From Vitis vinifera (taxonomy: Eukaryota; Streptophyta; Magnoliopsida; Vitales; Vitaceae), in assembly GCF_030704535.1 (NCBI RefSeq), contig NC_081819.1, positions 23,160,001 to 23,224,000 of the forward strand: a stretch of 64,000 nt of DNA, written 5' to 3'. A model generated the notes under the pieces. That model saw only the letters and a program-made list of their open reading frames with translations. It made no database searches and was not told where the DNA came from. The position numbers and the translations under genes are program-made. How positions within the stretch are numbered: position 1 is the first letter of the stretch; every line of letters starts with the position of its first letter. This document shows positions 11,754 through 22,980 of this stretch, piece after piece.

Positions 11754-12370
11754 CCACTTTTGTGTTTTACTTTTTTCATATCCTCTCCTATTCTAGTTTC
11801 TTCTCATTCCTTCTATTTTCTGGACGTTGTCTTTCGTTCAAGCCTATAATATGTTGTCATGTAATAAAAAACTTTGTATCATTTATATATTAAAAAAGTT
11901 AAATTTTATTTATTTTTAAATTAATTTTAAGTAAAGTATTCTCAATTATTATTATTATAAATAATTATCATTTATTTTTCACAAAAACTCAATTGTACTT
12001 TTAAAACGATATTAATATCCATATTTTTCTAATATATATTCAAGTGCTATGGTTTTTTTTTTTTTAAATGAAAAATGTAATTGTTTATTACTTTTATTGT
12101 AATATTATTATTTATATTGTACTAAAAACTATTCATTTAAAATTGATTTCTGATAATAAATATCTATTTTCTTTTTTAATAATGCTTAAATTGAATTCAA
12201 CAAATATCATATCAATTGAATTTATAATGATTTTACAAAATCAAAATAAATGAAATTTAAAAATAAATTATCCAATTAATTTTATTCCTTTTTTTTCTTT
12301 CAATTTTTGATAAATGTTTTAAAGAACAATTTATCAAACGTTGTAATTTTTAAAAAATACCAAAAAACAA
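11754..12370. repeat. Dispersed duplicate segment, copy A
   Basis: About 600 bp matches 18290-18885 ('ttttctggacgttgtctttc', then 'aagcctataatatgttgtcatg', then a long collinear AT-rich part). In copy B the segment abuts the 3' end of an LRR relic, so it may be old resistance-gene flank. No coding region was recognised. A short open frame upstream (11447-11796) has no recognised family. Confidence 0.7.
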
Positions 12371-13370
12371 TTTTTTGATAAAAACAAACATGTGGCAAAA
12401 ACAAATCTTATACATCTAAAAATAATAATGGTTTTCATTTTTATAAACTACTAAAAAACACTAATTATGAAAAAAATAAACTTGAAAAAACAAACTTTAT
12501 ACATTTTAAAATAATCATGATTTTATGTATTTTTTTTATTAAATGTGATATCTTTTGTCGATCATGTATTATCTTTTAGTGGTTATTTTTTTTAGCCCTT
12601 CATATTTAATGTAAATATGCTAAATCATCATAGGTTTTGAATTTGGTCAACTAGAACCTTATCAATACATTTTATATATAAATACTGCATTTTCATTTAA
12701 GATATTTATACCAGAAATCTCTGAAAAAAATAAATTCCCAATTGGAAGGGATGCTAATAGACAGTTTAAATTGATTAAGTATATTTATACCAAATGTTAA
12801 TGGTGCCAATGAAATTAGCCCCATCTTTTTAGGATACGGATGAAAGTTACACAGAAGATTAAAATGATTTTTGTGCCTTTTTTTATGTTAAATGAAAAAT
12901 ACTTATTCTCTCTTTTACCCCTATTTGATTGAGGGGTTGGTTTATTTCACTGCCAGCCAACCTAATAAGTTTGAAACGTTTTTTAAAGCTTTGTTTTTCG
13001 TATTTTAGTATTGACAAACCCAACTTTCACTTCAGGTGTTGCAATTGATAGAATCAAAGACAGGACATGGATCAAATTAGTGGCGCAAGCAGCAGACAAG
13101 GTATGAATTGAGGCTTCTCTTTGATACACCTAACCATGTAACGTATATTTATGAAAATCAAATAAAATTATTTGCAAAACTATTAAACAGTATGATTAAT
13201 ACATTACAGTTCTGTACAATATATATCAACCCAATTACTCACCGCGTAGCTTATTAGATTTTTCTATTTTGAATTAAATTAAACTGCCAAATGCAATATA
13301 TTTTCAGATATTTGTAAACTCTAATTGAGAGTGTCAAAGGTTTATGCAACATATTTTGTAACTAAACTAC
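12371..13370. other. Intergenic, no gene recognised
   Basis: AT-rich. A short exon-like piece near 13036-13100, bounded by 'ag' and 'gtatg', has no recognisable protein match and was not called. Nothing else stands out. Confidence 0.4.
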
Positions 13371-14010
13371 CAAATGAGGAATATTGTTAATTATGCTATT
13401 CGTAAAGTCTTTTAGTATTTGAGTGGTACCATTAGCTATGGTCTGTGTTATAATGGATTTCTAAGTGTCCTTTTAGGAATTAGTAATGCAATTTTGATCT
13501 TGAATTTAGATGATATGAAATCCACTTACGGATATGTTTTCATCCATGGTTGACGTGCAGTTTTTTGGAAGTTTACCAAGCAAACTTGCATTACTTGGTT
13601 CACTGTGGAGGTTGAGTTCATTGCTTTAGAAAAAGTAAGTTTTGAGGGTGAGTAGCCTAGAAACCTCTTAATAGATATCCCTATATGGACGAGACTAGTC
13701 TAGCCCATGGCCATGCATTGTGATAGGCACGTTGCAATTGCTAAGACTAGGGATAAAATACTTAATGGGAAGAATAAGAATATAAGCCTAATGCACCATA
13801 TTTTGTAGTAGCTACTTGAAACATGGGTAATATGCCAAGAAATTGTGAGTTAGGAGTTTAATTTGGCCGATCTTTGATCAAACCATTAAATAAGAAACTA
13901 GTGGAAGAAACATCCAAGGGAATGAGACCTATGCTTAGTATAAAAGTAAAGAGTGGTGGTAACCTAATTTATTAGAATGCAAATTTTGTAAAATAGGTTT
14001 TTATGAGTAA
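13371..14010 (+). pseudogene. Ty1/copia RT-RNase H remnant
   Basis: Translated through several stops and shifts, the plus strand gives copia RNase H landmarks in order. These are a piece like 'YLSGTISYGLCYNG', 'LDDMKSTYGYVFIHG' (normally D-x-K-S-T-S-G-Y), a 'TVEVEFIALEK' piece, 'LRNLLIDIP', 'MHCD..VAIAK' and a 'NLADPLTKPL'-like end. No long open frame remains and the rest of the element was not found, so this is an old 3' fragment of a copia polyprotein. Confidence 0.7.
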
Positions 14011-14334
14011 TAACAATTCACTTGTTGACTTGAGCTGCAGTATCAATATTAATTGTATTAGAGCCTATCCCTATTGTGTAGATAGAGTGTATTTTGCATT
14101 GACAAACGTTGAGTGTTTACTTTTAGTAAATATCATATTCCTTGTGAATGTTATGTTTAATGTATAATATACTTGATGGATTTCCTTCTATGAGATTGTA
14201 GGTGGGGTCGTAGACAAATTCTTAGGAGCTCTCATGAATATTCAAGTAGGGCTCATGGTCAATTTGTGCCAACCTATTTTATACAACTTGGAGTTTCATA
14301 AAAAAACATTGGTTCATAAATATTTATTCTCATC

Positions 14335-14640
14335 GTGTTTTATGTTCCAAATGTCGCCGACATAGCCTTCGTATTTGTTGTGGTTGAGATTGGTGTTGAT
14401 CCGCTCCGAATTCATGTATGCGATAGTACCCATCGATGAGTTACACGGATCTATGGTCTCAACCAAGATCTGACTCACTTCAAAGTCGACGATCTTCACT
14501 TGTCGCCTGGCATTGATTAGGAGGTTCAAGGGTTTGATGTCGCAATGTTTGATTTCCCAACGATGGAGGTAGTGGAGGCCAAAGAGGATCTGAAAAGTGA
14601 GATTCGAGAGAGCGAGCTCGAAGGAGAAAATACAAAGGAA
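14335..14640 (-). pseudogene. MAPK kinase (MKK4/MKK5-type) fragment
   Basis: About 95 residues of a plant group-C MAP kinase kinase domain are visible on the minus strand. They run from a '[17 protein letters not shown]' helix through the catalytic loop, the activation segment ([13 protein letters not shown]) and '[20 protein letters not shown]'. Key residues are lost: the HRD motif reads HCD and DFG reads DFE. The N-lobe and C-terminal half are absent, so it is not a functional kinase. Plant MKK4/5 genes are intronless, so direct gene capture and retro-copying cannot be told apart by intron loss. It lies about 200 bp from an inverted MULE end (14850-15053), which suggests capture by a Pack-MULE. 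Confidence 0.85.
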
Positions 14641-14849
14641 AAACACTATTTCCCTCTATATTTTCTTAGCTATAGAAGAAAAAACTAAAGCAAAACAGTG
14701 TAAAAAAAAAAAATACTAGTAAAATCCACTTCAATCAAACTCTTAGCTTTCAATGTGTGCATTTGGAATTTGAGGCTTTTAGAGCTTGGAAGGTTAGGGT
14801 TTCAAATGAAGGATGAAGATGAAGAATTAGGGAGAGTTCTATTAGGGTT

Positions 14850-15053
14850 TTTAGGTGATTGAATTTACAAATCTACCCTTATTTATTCAGTCACGCATGT
14901 GATATTTTTGTCTATTAAAACTAATACAATCTAATAAAAAAGGCAAAGTATTGGTATTTATGAAGTTTGGAGAGCAATGTATTCAATTTTGAACCTGAAA
15001 GGACAATAAACAAAACATGTTTTAGGTTGAGAGGGTAAAAAGTATATTAAACT
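14850..15053. mobile_element. MULE terminal repeat end, inverted relative to 5670
   Basis: The reverse complement of this segment resembles 5670-5890 and 22981-23190. The landmarks are 'gttgagagggtaaa' near the outer end, then 'gaagtttggaga' and 'tcaattttgaa'. The outer border is near 15053 ('attaaac'). No 9 bp target duplication shared with 5670 was seen, so it may be the right end of a separate element, possibly the one carrying the MKK fragment. Confidence 0.6.
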
Positions 15054-15206
15054 TTGATAATAATATTTGAAAGTAGTGGTGCATATAAAGAAAATCAGTG
15101 ACACAGATCAACCCACGTATTTTATTGTTTGTTAAAAAAGAATTTACAAGTTTCCAATGCAATCAACCATGATCAACTATCAATTCTATATAAATTATAT
15201 TTACAA

Positions 15207-15354
15207 CTAGTTACATATTAATGACTTCAGAAATAAATACAATTCGTAATGCAGCAGGCTTATCTGCCCTTCTACTTCTCCAAAAGGATAAGCTTCTTGT
15301 ACAACCAAGTTGCCCAACTTCTCTTTAGAAAAACGCAATACTGCTGTCTGCCAT
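15207..15354 (-). pseudogene. CC-NB-ARC-LRR N-terminus relic (Rx-like coiled coil)
   Basis: On the minus strand an ATG at 15352-15354 opens 'MADSSIAFF'. A frameshift then leads to 'EKLGNLVVQEAYPFGEVEGQ', the first helix typical of RPM1-type CC-NB-ARC-LRR resistance proteins. Similarity stops by about 15207, so only the N-terminal 40-50 residues survive. The same N-terminal signature recurs at 37400-37438. It is not functional. Confidence 0.65.
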
Positions 15355-15639
15355 TTTTTAGCTTCTCTTCTTGTTCCAACCATAAACAAGATTTGTCATG
15401 CTTAAATTCCAGTTTCCGAGCAATTGCATGTACATCAATAGATGGGTTTCTTTAGCTTCTCTGCAAAAGGCTGAACGCTTTGCAATAATCTTCTTCCAAC
15501 AAAAAGTCAAAATGTACCCATCGATCGATATCTTTTCTTTAATTTTTTTCTTTTCATCAAAGTGAAGAAAGGAGAGTACTTTTATGTCAGCTTTATTCAT
15601 AAAGTCTCTAAATGGAATCATGATGTAGAATGAAAATCA

Positions 15640-15728
15640 AGTGGATGCTTTATCACTGGTTCTTGGACAGATGGGATTCTTTGTTCATTCATGATTCAAC
15701 CCATCAATGTCCATTTAATTTTTTTTAA

Positions 15729-15765
<37 letters not shown>

Positions 15766-17640
15766 TTTGCTTTAAAAATAAGTAAGTAATGTGAATAGGA
15801 TTTCAAAGATTCCTGCAATATCACCTTTACAAATTTTATTTTTTTTTTATTTTATTATTATGCCTTCGAGGTGTGGGATTGACCTTTTTTTATTTGATAA
15901 GAAGTAAAGGAAAGTATAGCTGTTTAAACTTTAAACAGATGATTCATGAAAATATTTAGTGATTAAGGGTTTGTTTGGTTGCCTTTTTTGAGAACTATTT
16001 TTTGTTTTTAAAAATAAAAAATATTAAAAATATATTTGATAAATATCTCTTTTTTAGAGAAAAAAATATTATTTTTTTTTATTTTTTGACCATTGAGAGA
16101 ACTAAAAAGAAAGGCATCAGAGAAGAATTGTTCTTTATATTTTCTTTTTTCTATTCTCACTTTTTCCTATATGTAGTTTCTCATCCAAGATGAAACAAAG
16201 TGAAACCATTTGTTTTTTTGTTTGTTTTATCATATTGAAACCTTTATTTTATTTTTGTTTTTTTTTTAAATATAATTTTCTTTTGGAATTGGATTATGGA
16301 ATCATTTCTCAATTCTATTATTCAAATGGGATCTAGGTGGTTTTTTAATTCCATCAAGTGTTTTTTGTTTTTAAATTTTTCTCGTTTGGATGTTAAGAAA
16401 ATTAGGGAAAGATAAGGAAAAGAATTTGACATGAGTAGAATTTTTTTGGGTGGTTTTAAGTAGGATTTTTCTTGGGTTATTTTTAGGATTTCAATACGAT
16501 TGCTTATTTATGTTTGTAAATTCTCTTTTGGTATATTCAATTCTAGAAATGAAGTTAAACGCCACGCATCACATTTAAAAATTCTGTCAACATCAACACA
16601 ATACTTTTCAAAGTATTGTGAATTTTTTTTTAAAGGTAAATAAAAGAATATCTTCAAATATCCGAAATTATTCAAACATGGAGGAAATATATTCTTTTGA
16701 AAGAAGAGAAAATGAAAAGAAAAACAAAATTGACAAAAGAAATAGTAGTGGTTAGGCTTGGTTTGATTACAGCCTATGCAGGCAAGTTATTAAAGAGGAG
16801 GTTGGGATGGGCCTCCACAAAAGCAATTCGCCATTGACGTGATTAAATGCAGCCGAAAGTGTAAGATCAAGCATTCAAAGCTCTATATAAAATCACAAAA
16901 TCATGTGGTTGCTTTGTTATTCATTCAACCCGTCATTGTCTTTTTAATTTTTGTAATTTTTTTGCTTTAGAAAAGTTATAAATAAATAAATAAAAAGTAG
17001 TGTGAATGGGATGAGATTTAAAAGATGGGTACCATGGAATCACCTTTACGAACTTCATTTTTTATTTTTTTAATTAGGACTTGGAGACTTGGAATTGACT
17101 TTCACCCTGTCATTGTCTTTTTAATTTTTGCAATTTTTTTTGCTTTAAAAAAGTTATAAATAAATTTAAAAAAAAAAAAAAAAAAAAGTATGAAATGGGA
17201 TGGGATTTCAAAGATGCCTACCATGGAATTACCTTTACAGTTTTTTTTTTTTAATGAGGACTCAAAGAGTTAGGTGGCGTTTATTTTTTATATTTAATTT
17301 TAAATAAAATTTTAATATTTAATAGTTTAAAATATTAGATTGTTTATTTTTATAGTATTTTATTTTTGTTAAATATTAAAAAATAAAAAAAATCAGTATA
17401 TTATTTTTTTTATTTAAAAAAATTATATATTTTGATTTTTTTTATTTATTAAAAAATTTATAATAAGTCATAAAAAAAATAGAAAAATAAATAACTTAAA
17501 TTTTAAAAATAAATTACTTTCAATAAAAAACTAAAAAAATAAACACCGCTGAGGGATTGACTTTTTTATTAGATAAGAAGCAAGAGAAACTATCGTTGTT
17601 TGAATAGAGGATTCGTATAAATATCTACTGACTTGACTCT
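15640..17640. repeat. Diverged tandem segments interrupted by AT-rich insert
   Basis: Three related segments share an ordered set of words: 'attcaaccc.tca.tgtc', a T-rich run, 'tttgctttaaaa', 'gtgaatgggatg', 'caaagatgcctaccatggaa' and 'cacctttac'. They lie at about 15640-15960, 16910-17100 and 17100-17290. A tail like the one after the first ('gattgacttttttatt.gataagaag') reappears at 17550-17600. About 900 bp (15966-16880) between the first two looks like unrelated inserted DNA. No coding sequence is supported. Confidence 0.6.
15731..15765. repeat. (TTA)n microsatellite
   Basis: Simple run of about 11 TTA/ATT triplets. Confidence 0.95.
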
Positions 17641-18289
17641 TTTCCATGTACACATGGAGTACATAAGAATCGAAGGACTCGTTTTGTTTTGTTCTTTTAT
17701 TTTAAATTTCAGAACAAGGCTTTGAGTTTTATCTAGAATAAGGTAATTTTGCATCTGGATTTGGATTTGTGATATTTTACCTCATGCTTTTCATATTCGC
17801 ATAGTCTTTAGGAGACACGAAAACATCATTATATGTTTTGTAAAGGACCTTTTTTGACATTCCCCAATTATTAAAAAGTTTGGAGAAGGCACGGCCTGTA
17901 TTTAAGGATACACAGGGTCTTGCTAGTTTTTGGAGAAGGACAGCTTACTCGAAGCTGCTTTCAAGCAGTACTACTTGGGGGAACCTTTTCAGGTATGGCG
18001 GCTGTAAGCTTCTTTTTATTTTTTTATCAATTTGCTCCATGTTCTGCCCATTTTCTGGATTGATGTGGAAATTAAGGTTTAAATGGTGTTTTTGCTGAAT
18101 CTGAATTTGTTTTCATACTTTGTTTTGGTTTTCTACTGATCCCTTTTATTTTTCCTCTAAATACCTAACGTTTGGATTGTTCTTGAGTTGGATACTTGCT
18201 AATCATGCCACAGCTCTCTGCTTGTCCCACTTACGTTCAAGCCCATGGATAACACAATGAAATGTGGTTCTCTCTAACTATTTGTCTGT
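17641..18289. other. Intergenic, no gene recognised
   Basis: A 72-codon open frame at 17880-18098 has no recognised family and loses its protein-like composition after about 30 codons; it was not called. The right part leads into duplicate segment B. Confidence 0.4.
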
Positions 18290-18885
18290 ACCACTTTTGT
18301 ATTTTACTTTCTTCAGATCCTCCCCTATTCTAGTTTCTTCTCCTTCCTTCTATTTTCTGGACATTGTCTTTCGTTCAAGCCTATAATATGTTGTCATGTA
18401 ATGAAAAACTTTGTAACATTTATATATTAAAAAAGTTAAATTTTATTTATTTCTAAATTAATTTGAAGTAAAGTGTTCTCAATTATTATTATTTTAAATA
18501 ATTATCATTTATTTTTCACAAAAACTCAATTGTACTTTTAAAACGATAATATCCATATTTTTCTAATAAATATTAAAGTGCTACGCTTTTTTTAAAATGA
18601 AAAATGTAATTTTTTATTTTATTATTATATTAATATTTATATTGTACTAAAAACTATTCATTTAAAATCGATTTGTAATAATAAAAAACTATTTGCATTT
18701 TTAATGATGCTTAAATTGAATTCAACAAATATCATATCAATTGAATTTATAATAATTTTATAAAATCAAAATAAATAAATAATTTAAAAATAAATTATCC
18801 AATTAATTTTCTTTTTTTTTCTTTCAATTTTTTATAAATGTTTTCAAGAACTGTTTACCAAACACTGTAATTTTAAAAAATACAA
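18290..18885. repeat. Dispersed duplicate segment, copy B
   Basis: Matches 11754-12370. It ends within a few bases of the stop of the LRR relic at 18894 (minus strand), so it corresponds to the 3' flank of that lost gene. Confidence 0.7.
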
Positions 18886-18893
18886 AAAAAAAC

Positions 18894-19254
18894 TCACTTG
18901 TTCAAATCTTGATCTATAAATGTGATACAACGAATTTTGTCACAATCTTCTCTCTCTTTTTCTTGAATATCTTCAATTAATTCACGAGGCATGTTGTTTA
19001 ACTCTAGTCTTCGAAGATTTTTCAGTCTCAACAATCCACTAAAAAGCCTTTCTAGTTTACAACAATTGTTAATTTGCAAAATTCGTAGACAAGGCATTAC
19101 TCATTTCTTCACTTTCAATTTTCAACCACTCTAATTGGTGCAACCAATCTAATTTTAGTAGCTCAAGTCTAAGGAACCTTCCAAAAAGCAAAACCAATTC
19201 ATTTCCCACATATGCAAAACTCATTAATTTAAGAACCCTCACGTTTGGCAACAT
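18894..19254 (-). pseudogene. LRR C-terminal relic of a CC-NB-ARC-LRR gene
   Basis: Two overlapping minus-strand frames, 19069-19254 and 18894-19097, join through a frameshift near 19085. Together they give leucine-rich repeats ('LPNVRVLKLMSFAYVGNEL', 'LRLELLKLDWLHQLEWLKI', 'MPCLRILQINNCCKLERL') ending in 'PRELIEDIQEKE', the usual close of RPM1/RPP13-type proteins. The NB-ARC and CC parts are missing upstream, because the region beyond 19260 belongs to the duplicated unit. It is a pseudogene fragment. Confidence 0.75.
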
Positions 19255-19582
19255 AATTATATCCCTTGTTATTCATCCTTTTTTACATTCCTCAATTATT
19301 AGGAAGGAATTAAAAACAAATATTTTGGGCTAAAACGAAGTAAATGCTCTAAAAAATATTAGTGTTGCACAATTTATTTTACTATAAAGGTAGGTTATTA
19401 ATTTGACAATTTTAATATAGGAAAGCAATGTCACATCCCATTAAAATTTTGAAAAATGCCAAAAATAAATTACATAAATTACATGCTAAATTACAGGATT
19501 GAAAACAATGAAACATAGGATTGAAGTTTTTACAGAGATATGTGGTAGCACTCTGTCTAGATATCTTATTCTCGCACTAACA

Positions 19583-21151
19583 ATGGCTGTAGAGATCGAG
19601 ATGAATCCTGCGGATGACGGTAGCCAGATTAGAACCATGGCTGACTTAAAATCCGAAATTGATCGACCACGAACCATGCCTGCATCAGCAACTGTAAACC
19701 CACGATGTCCCAAGGTTCCAAAGTCGTTGTTGCCATCAGATGCCCAGGGTTCTGAGCCTTCTGACGACCACCCTTATGAGCCAATGGTCATGTCTTTGGG
19801 TCCTTACCACCATGGCAATCCGAAGCTCGTACGTGGAGAAAAGATCAAGCTTCTATTGGCGCTAGATTTCTTCGATGATTTGAAGCAACCCAGCACTGTT
19901 GACCAGCCCGTAGACCAACCCGTAGACCAGACAAAAAAGAAGGTAGTCGATGAATTGTACAGCAGAATTAGCAGTGTTGTTAGTAGGTTGAGGGACTGTT
20001 ATGATAAGGAGTCGATAGAGAATTATTCGAATGAACAATTCAGTGTGATGATGCTGGTGGACGGGTGTGCTTTAATGAGGTACATTCTTTATGCTTGCAT
20101 TCATCGTGACCGTGACCATGAATCTTTCGATATCAGATATGAGGATCTAAGCCTTCTGCATAGGGATGCGATGCTGCTGGAGAATCAACTTCCCTATGAA
20201 TTAATCATGGAAGTGCTGAAGATGAATAAAACATGGAATCCTTCTTTTTGGAAAATGCTATGCGTGGAATTCTGTGGCATGACCCTGTGGGAGGTGGAGC
20301 CATACTCATTCCTGCAAAAAATGAAGAAATTTTGCTGCGGCCGGTTCCCCGCAATCGGCCAAATTATTAACCGGCAGCGGAGGCCAAACCCTGATGAAGA
20401 ATCAGGGAGAAACACCAATGAAGAATCTGGGAGAAACACTGATCATCTCCTCGATCTGTACTGGGATAATTTCCTAGGAGCCAAATGTTCTAGCCACTTA
20501 GATTATTTCCTAGGAGCCAATTGTTCTAGCCCAACGCATGGGGGGGATAAAACTGACTGTATGGGATCAATTGTTGATGTGAAGGAGCAGGTAATGGCAT
20601 CATTTAGAAATGTGAAGGATCTTATGGCCGCTGGAATCCGCATCAAGCCTAGCCCTACACGTTTTTTGAGGGACATTTCTTTCACTTCCAATTGCGTCAC
20701 TGCATACCTCAGACTTCCTCCCATCACCATTGATAAGTCAACCAAGGATATGTTCTTCAACTTGATAGCCTGGGAAATGAGCTCAAATAAGCCCCATGAC
20801 TTCATCTCTTACCTTCGCTTCCTTGATTCCCTCATTGATGATGCTGATGACATTAAGGAGCTGCAGTCCGCCGGGGTACTCCAAAACAATCTAGGTACTC
20901 ATGAAGAAGTGGCTAAATTCTTCAACACTGTGTCCGCCAAGTTGGTATCAAACTTTCATGCTTACAATGATGTGAGAGTCAAAATTCGGGAGCACCTTAA
21001 AAGTTACCGTAACAGCAAACTGAAAAGATGGTTGACACTGTGCCTGGACACCTACTTTGGTAGCCCCTTGAAAATAATAGCTTGGGTTGGTGCTGCTTTG
21101 ATCCTGTTCCTTACTGCCGTCCAGACTTATTTCACAGCCTTCTCTCATTGA
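19583..21151 (+). CDS. DUF247 (UPF0481) membrane-anchored protein, copy 2
   Basis: Intronless paralogue of 468-2093, giving 522 residues from the ATG at 19583; the frame is open upstream to 19499. The family blocks are all present: CPKVPKSLLP, VMSLGPYHHGNPKL, MMLVDGCALMRYIL, DLSLLHRDAMLLENQLPY, AGIRIKPSPTR, LPPITIDKSTK, YLRFLDSLIDDADD and LDTYFGSP. A C-terminal hydrophobic anchor follows (IIAWVGAALILFLTAV). It has its own short repeats, VDQP three times near residue 120, an NPDEESGRNT-type duplication, and a FLGAxCSS duplication, where copy 1 has KPD repeats. The frame is fully intact, so it is probably expressed. The cellular role of the family is not established. Confidence 0.9.
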   Translation: MAVEIEMNPADDGSQIRTMADLKSEIDRPRTMPASATVNPRCPKVPKSLLPSDAQGSEPSDDHPYEPMVMSLGPYHHGNPKLVRGEKIKLLLALDFFDDLKQPSTVDQPVDQPVDQTKKKVVDELYSRISSVVSRLRDCYDKESIENYSNEQFSVMMLVDGCALMRYILYACIHRDRDHESFDIRYEDLSLLHRDAMLLENQLPYELIMEVLKMNKTWNPSFWKMLCVEFCGMTLWEVEPYSFLQKMKKFCCGRFPAIGQIINRQRRPNPDEESGRNTNEESGRNTDHLLDLYWDNFLGAKCSSHLDYFLGANCSSPTHGGDKTDCMGSIVDVKEQVMASFRNVKDLMAAGIRIKPSPTRFLRDISFTSNCVTAYLRLPPITIDKSTKDMFFNLIAWEMSSNKPHDFISYLRFLDSLIDDADDIKELQSAGVLQNNLGTHEEVAKFFNTVSAKLVSNFHAYNDVRVKIREHLKSYRNSKLKRWLTLCLDTYFGSPLKIIAWVGAALILFLTAVQTYFTAFSH

Positions 21152-22980
21152 TGCATTCAAGGCCTGCTTTCTCGCTATCTATTGAGTGCTTCTGCATTTT
21201 ACCTCGCCTAAATTCATGGACTCCATATAACCCTTTGATGTGCAAAGTAAATTAGGCAAAGAGTCATTGGTCCCGTTTCTTTGCCATTTCAGCCTATTTT
21301 CTACCTTCCTTTCCGGATTTAAAACAAGTAAAAAAATGAATGTATGCTGTGATCTTATTTTAGTGTATTTTGTGCTTATGTACGCATAAGTAATATTATG
21401 TTTGATTTAAGTAACTAAAAATAGACATGGGTGGACTGTTTTTTTTATATGTTTGGATGCCTATTAATGGATTATATTAGGTTGGCAATTTTATTTTATT
21501 GATGTTGTACTCCATGCAACTTATTTCCTCGGATTTTAATGGTTGGGATCGGGCAAGTGTTTGAAGAAGTAAGATAAAGAAATGAAAACTTCAGGAAAGA
21601 AAAAAAAAAAAGAACCGAAACAAAACAATGTGAAAAATGGAGAAAAACCAGACAGGAATGCAGGAAATTTTAATAGATGAAAGTCATTTATTCATTTTTA
21701 ATTGAGAAAAATAAAATATTAATATTTTTATTAGAAATTTATTTATCAATTCTCTATTATAAAATTTTCTTGAATTTCATGGAAAATATATTAAAGAAAT
21801 TGACATTAGCTTCCGGGAACTTATCTAAAATTCCATTTTTTTTGTGACAAAGAAGCTTCTGAGGAAAGGATTTTTTTCAAAAGAAAAATAAAGGAGGGAA
21901 GAAGGTAGGGGGTGTGGAATAGAAGAATGGAGAATGGTATGGATGTATTGATATGATTTTTATCTTCTTGGTTGATTGTGTAAATAAGATGGCTGCGTCA
22001 GAGAATTTTACAAGGGAGTAGTATTTTTTTGGAGAAGAAGAGTCTAGTAATTTAATTAATTTTTTTTTTAAATATTTTATTTTCTTTCCAGTTTTAAAGA
22101 TGATATTGGAAAGTTTGACTCAGTAATATTAGGTTTATATTTGTTCAGAATATGTTTAGGGTTTACAACTCATAATTTTTGGCAAACATTTGTCACTAAA
22201 ATAATTAGGAAACTTTTAAGATGTATTTAGAAGTGAAAAGTGTTTTAAAAAGTGGAAAAATCTCCAATAAAAGCAAGATTGTGTTATCTAGCATGATTTT
22301 TTTGTTCTTTGTTTTTCTCTGCTTTTGTTGCAGCTCTTCTGACCAAAATACTAATAGTTTCTATTAAGCAAAATAATAAAACAGACACAAGATGTAGAAT
22401 GACAGCACATGATAAGAATCCATTTTCATTAATATTTATATAAATAAAAAATTAATCAAAGATTAATAATATTTTATTCTCCTACTTTAGAAAATAATAT
22501 TTATTTTAGATAAATCAAGAGCTATTAAGATTATTTTATTCTCTTAATTTAGGAAATGACATTTATTTCCTTAATTTTAAGATATTTATTCTTTCATTCT
22601 TTCTATAATTCACAATGTATCGTTGTATAATTTTTTAAAAAGAAACAATAAAAAATCGTTTTCATTACGAAGAAGCTCAAACTTGAGTCCTTTCCAAGAG
22701 TGGTCAAATGTCAGAAAAGGAGTGGTTGAATGATATAGTCATGATCAAAATGGTTGAGAAGACGCATATTTCAATTTGAGGGATAGAGGCTTCACCCTTT
22801 CTATGTGTTACAATTCTTACAAAAAAAAAAAATCTTTTATGTTTTTGTCGAATCTCTATCAAAAAATGATGTCTTCACCATGTTTAAGAGTAACCAAATA
22901 TTAATAATATTTGATTTTCCTAATTTAAGAAATAATATTTATTTTAAATAAATCAAGAGCAATCAAATATTAATAATATT
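21152..22980. other. 3' flank of DUF247 gene 2
   Basis: Non-coding sequence matching 2094-5669 of copy 1, without the TRIM. The boundary text 'ggaaagtttgac' near 22115 shows the empty TRIM site. The retroelement relic of copy 1 is represented here by a shortened version (about 22380-22980). Confidence 0.6.

Noticed and set aside
11447..11796. Two overlapping plus-strand frames before duplicate segment A
   Set aside because: A possible 'HISQ|gt' exon end was noted, but no protein family could be recognised and no partner exon was found.
5670..15053. A single 9.4 kb MULE spanning 5670 to 15053
   Set aside because: The ends face each other and belong to one family, but no matching 9 bp target duplication was seen and the duplicate unit breaks off near 8715; separate elements are at least as likely.
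17880..18098. 72-codon plus-strand frame
   Set aside because: No recognised family, no splice context, and the hydrophobic C-terminal half looks like random T-rich sequence.
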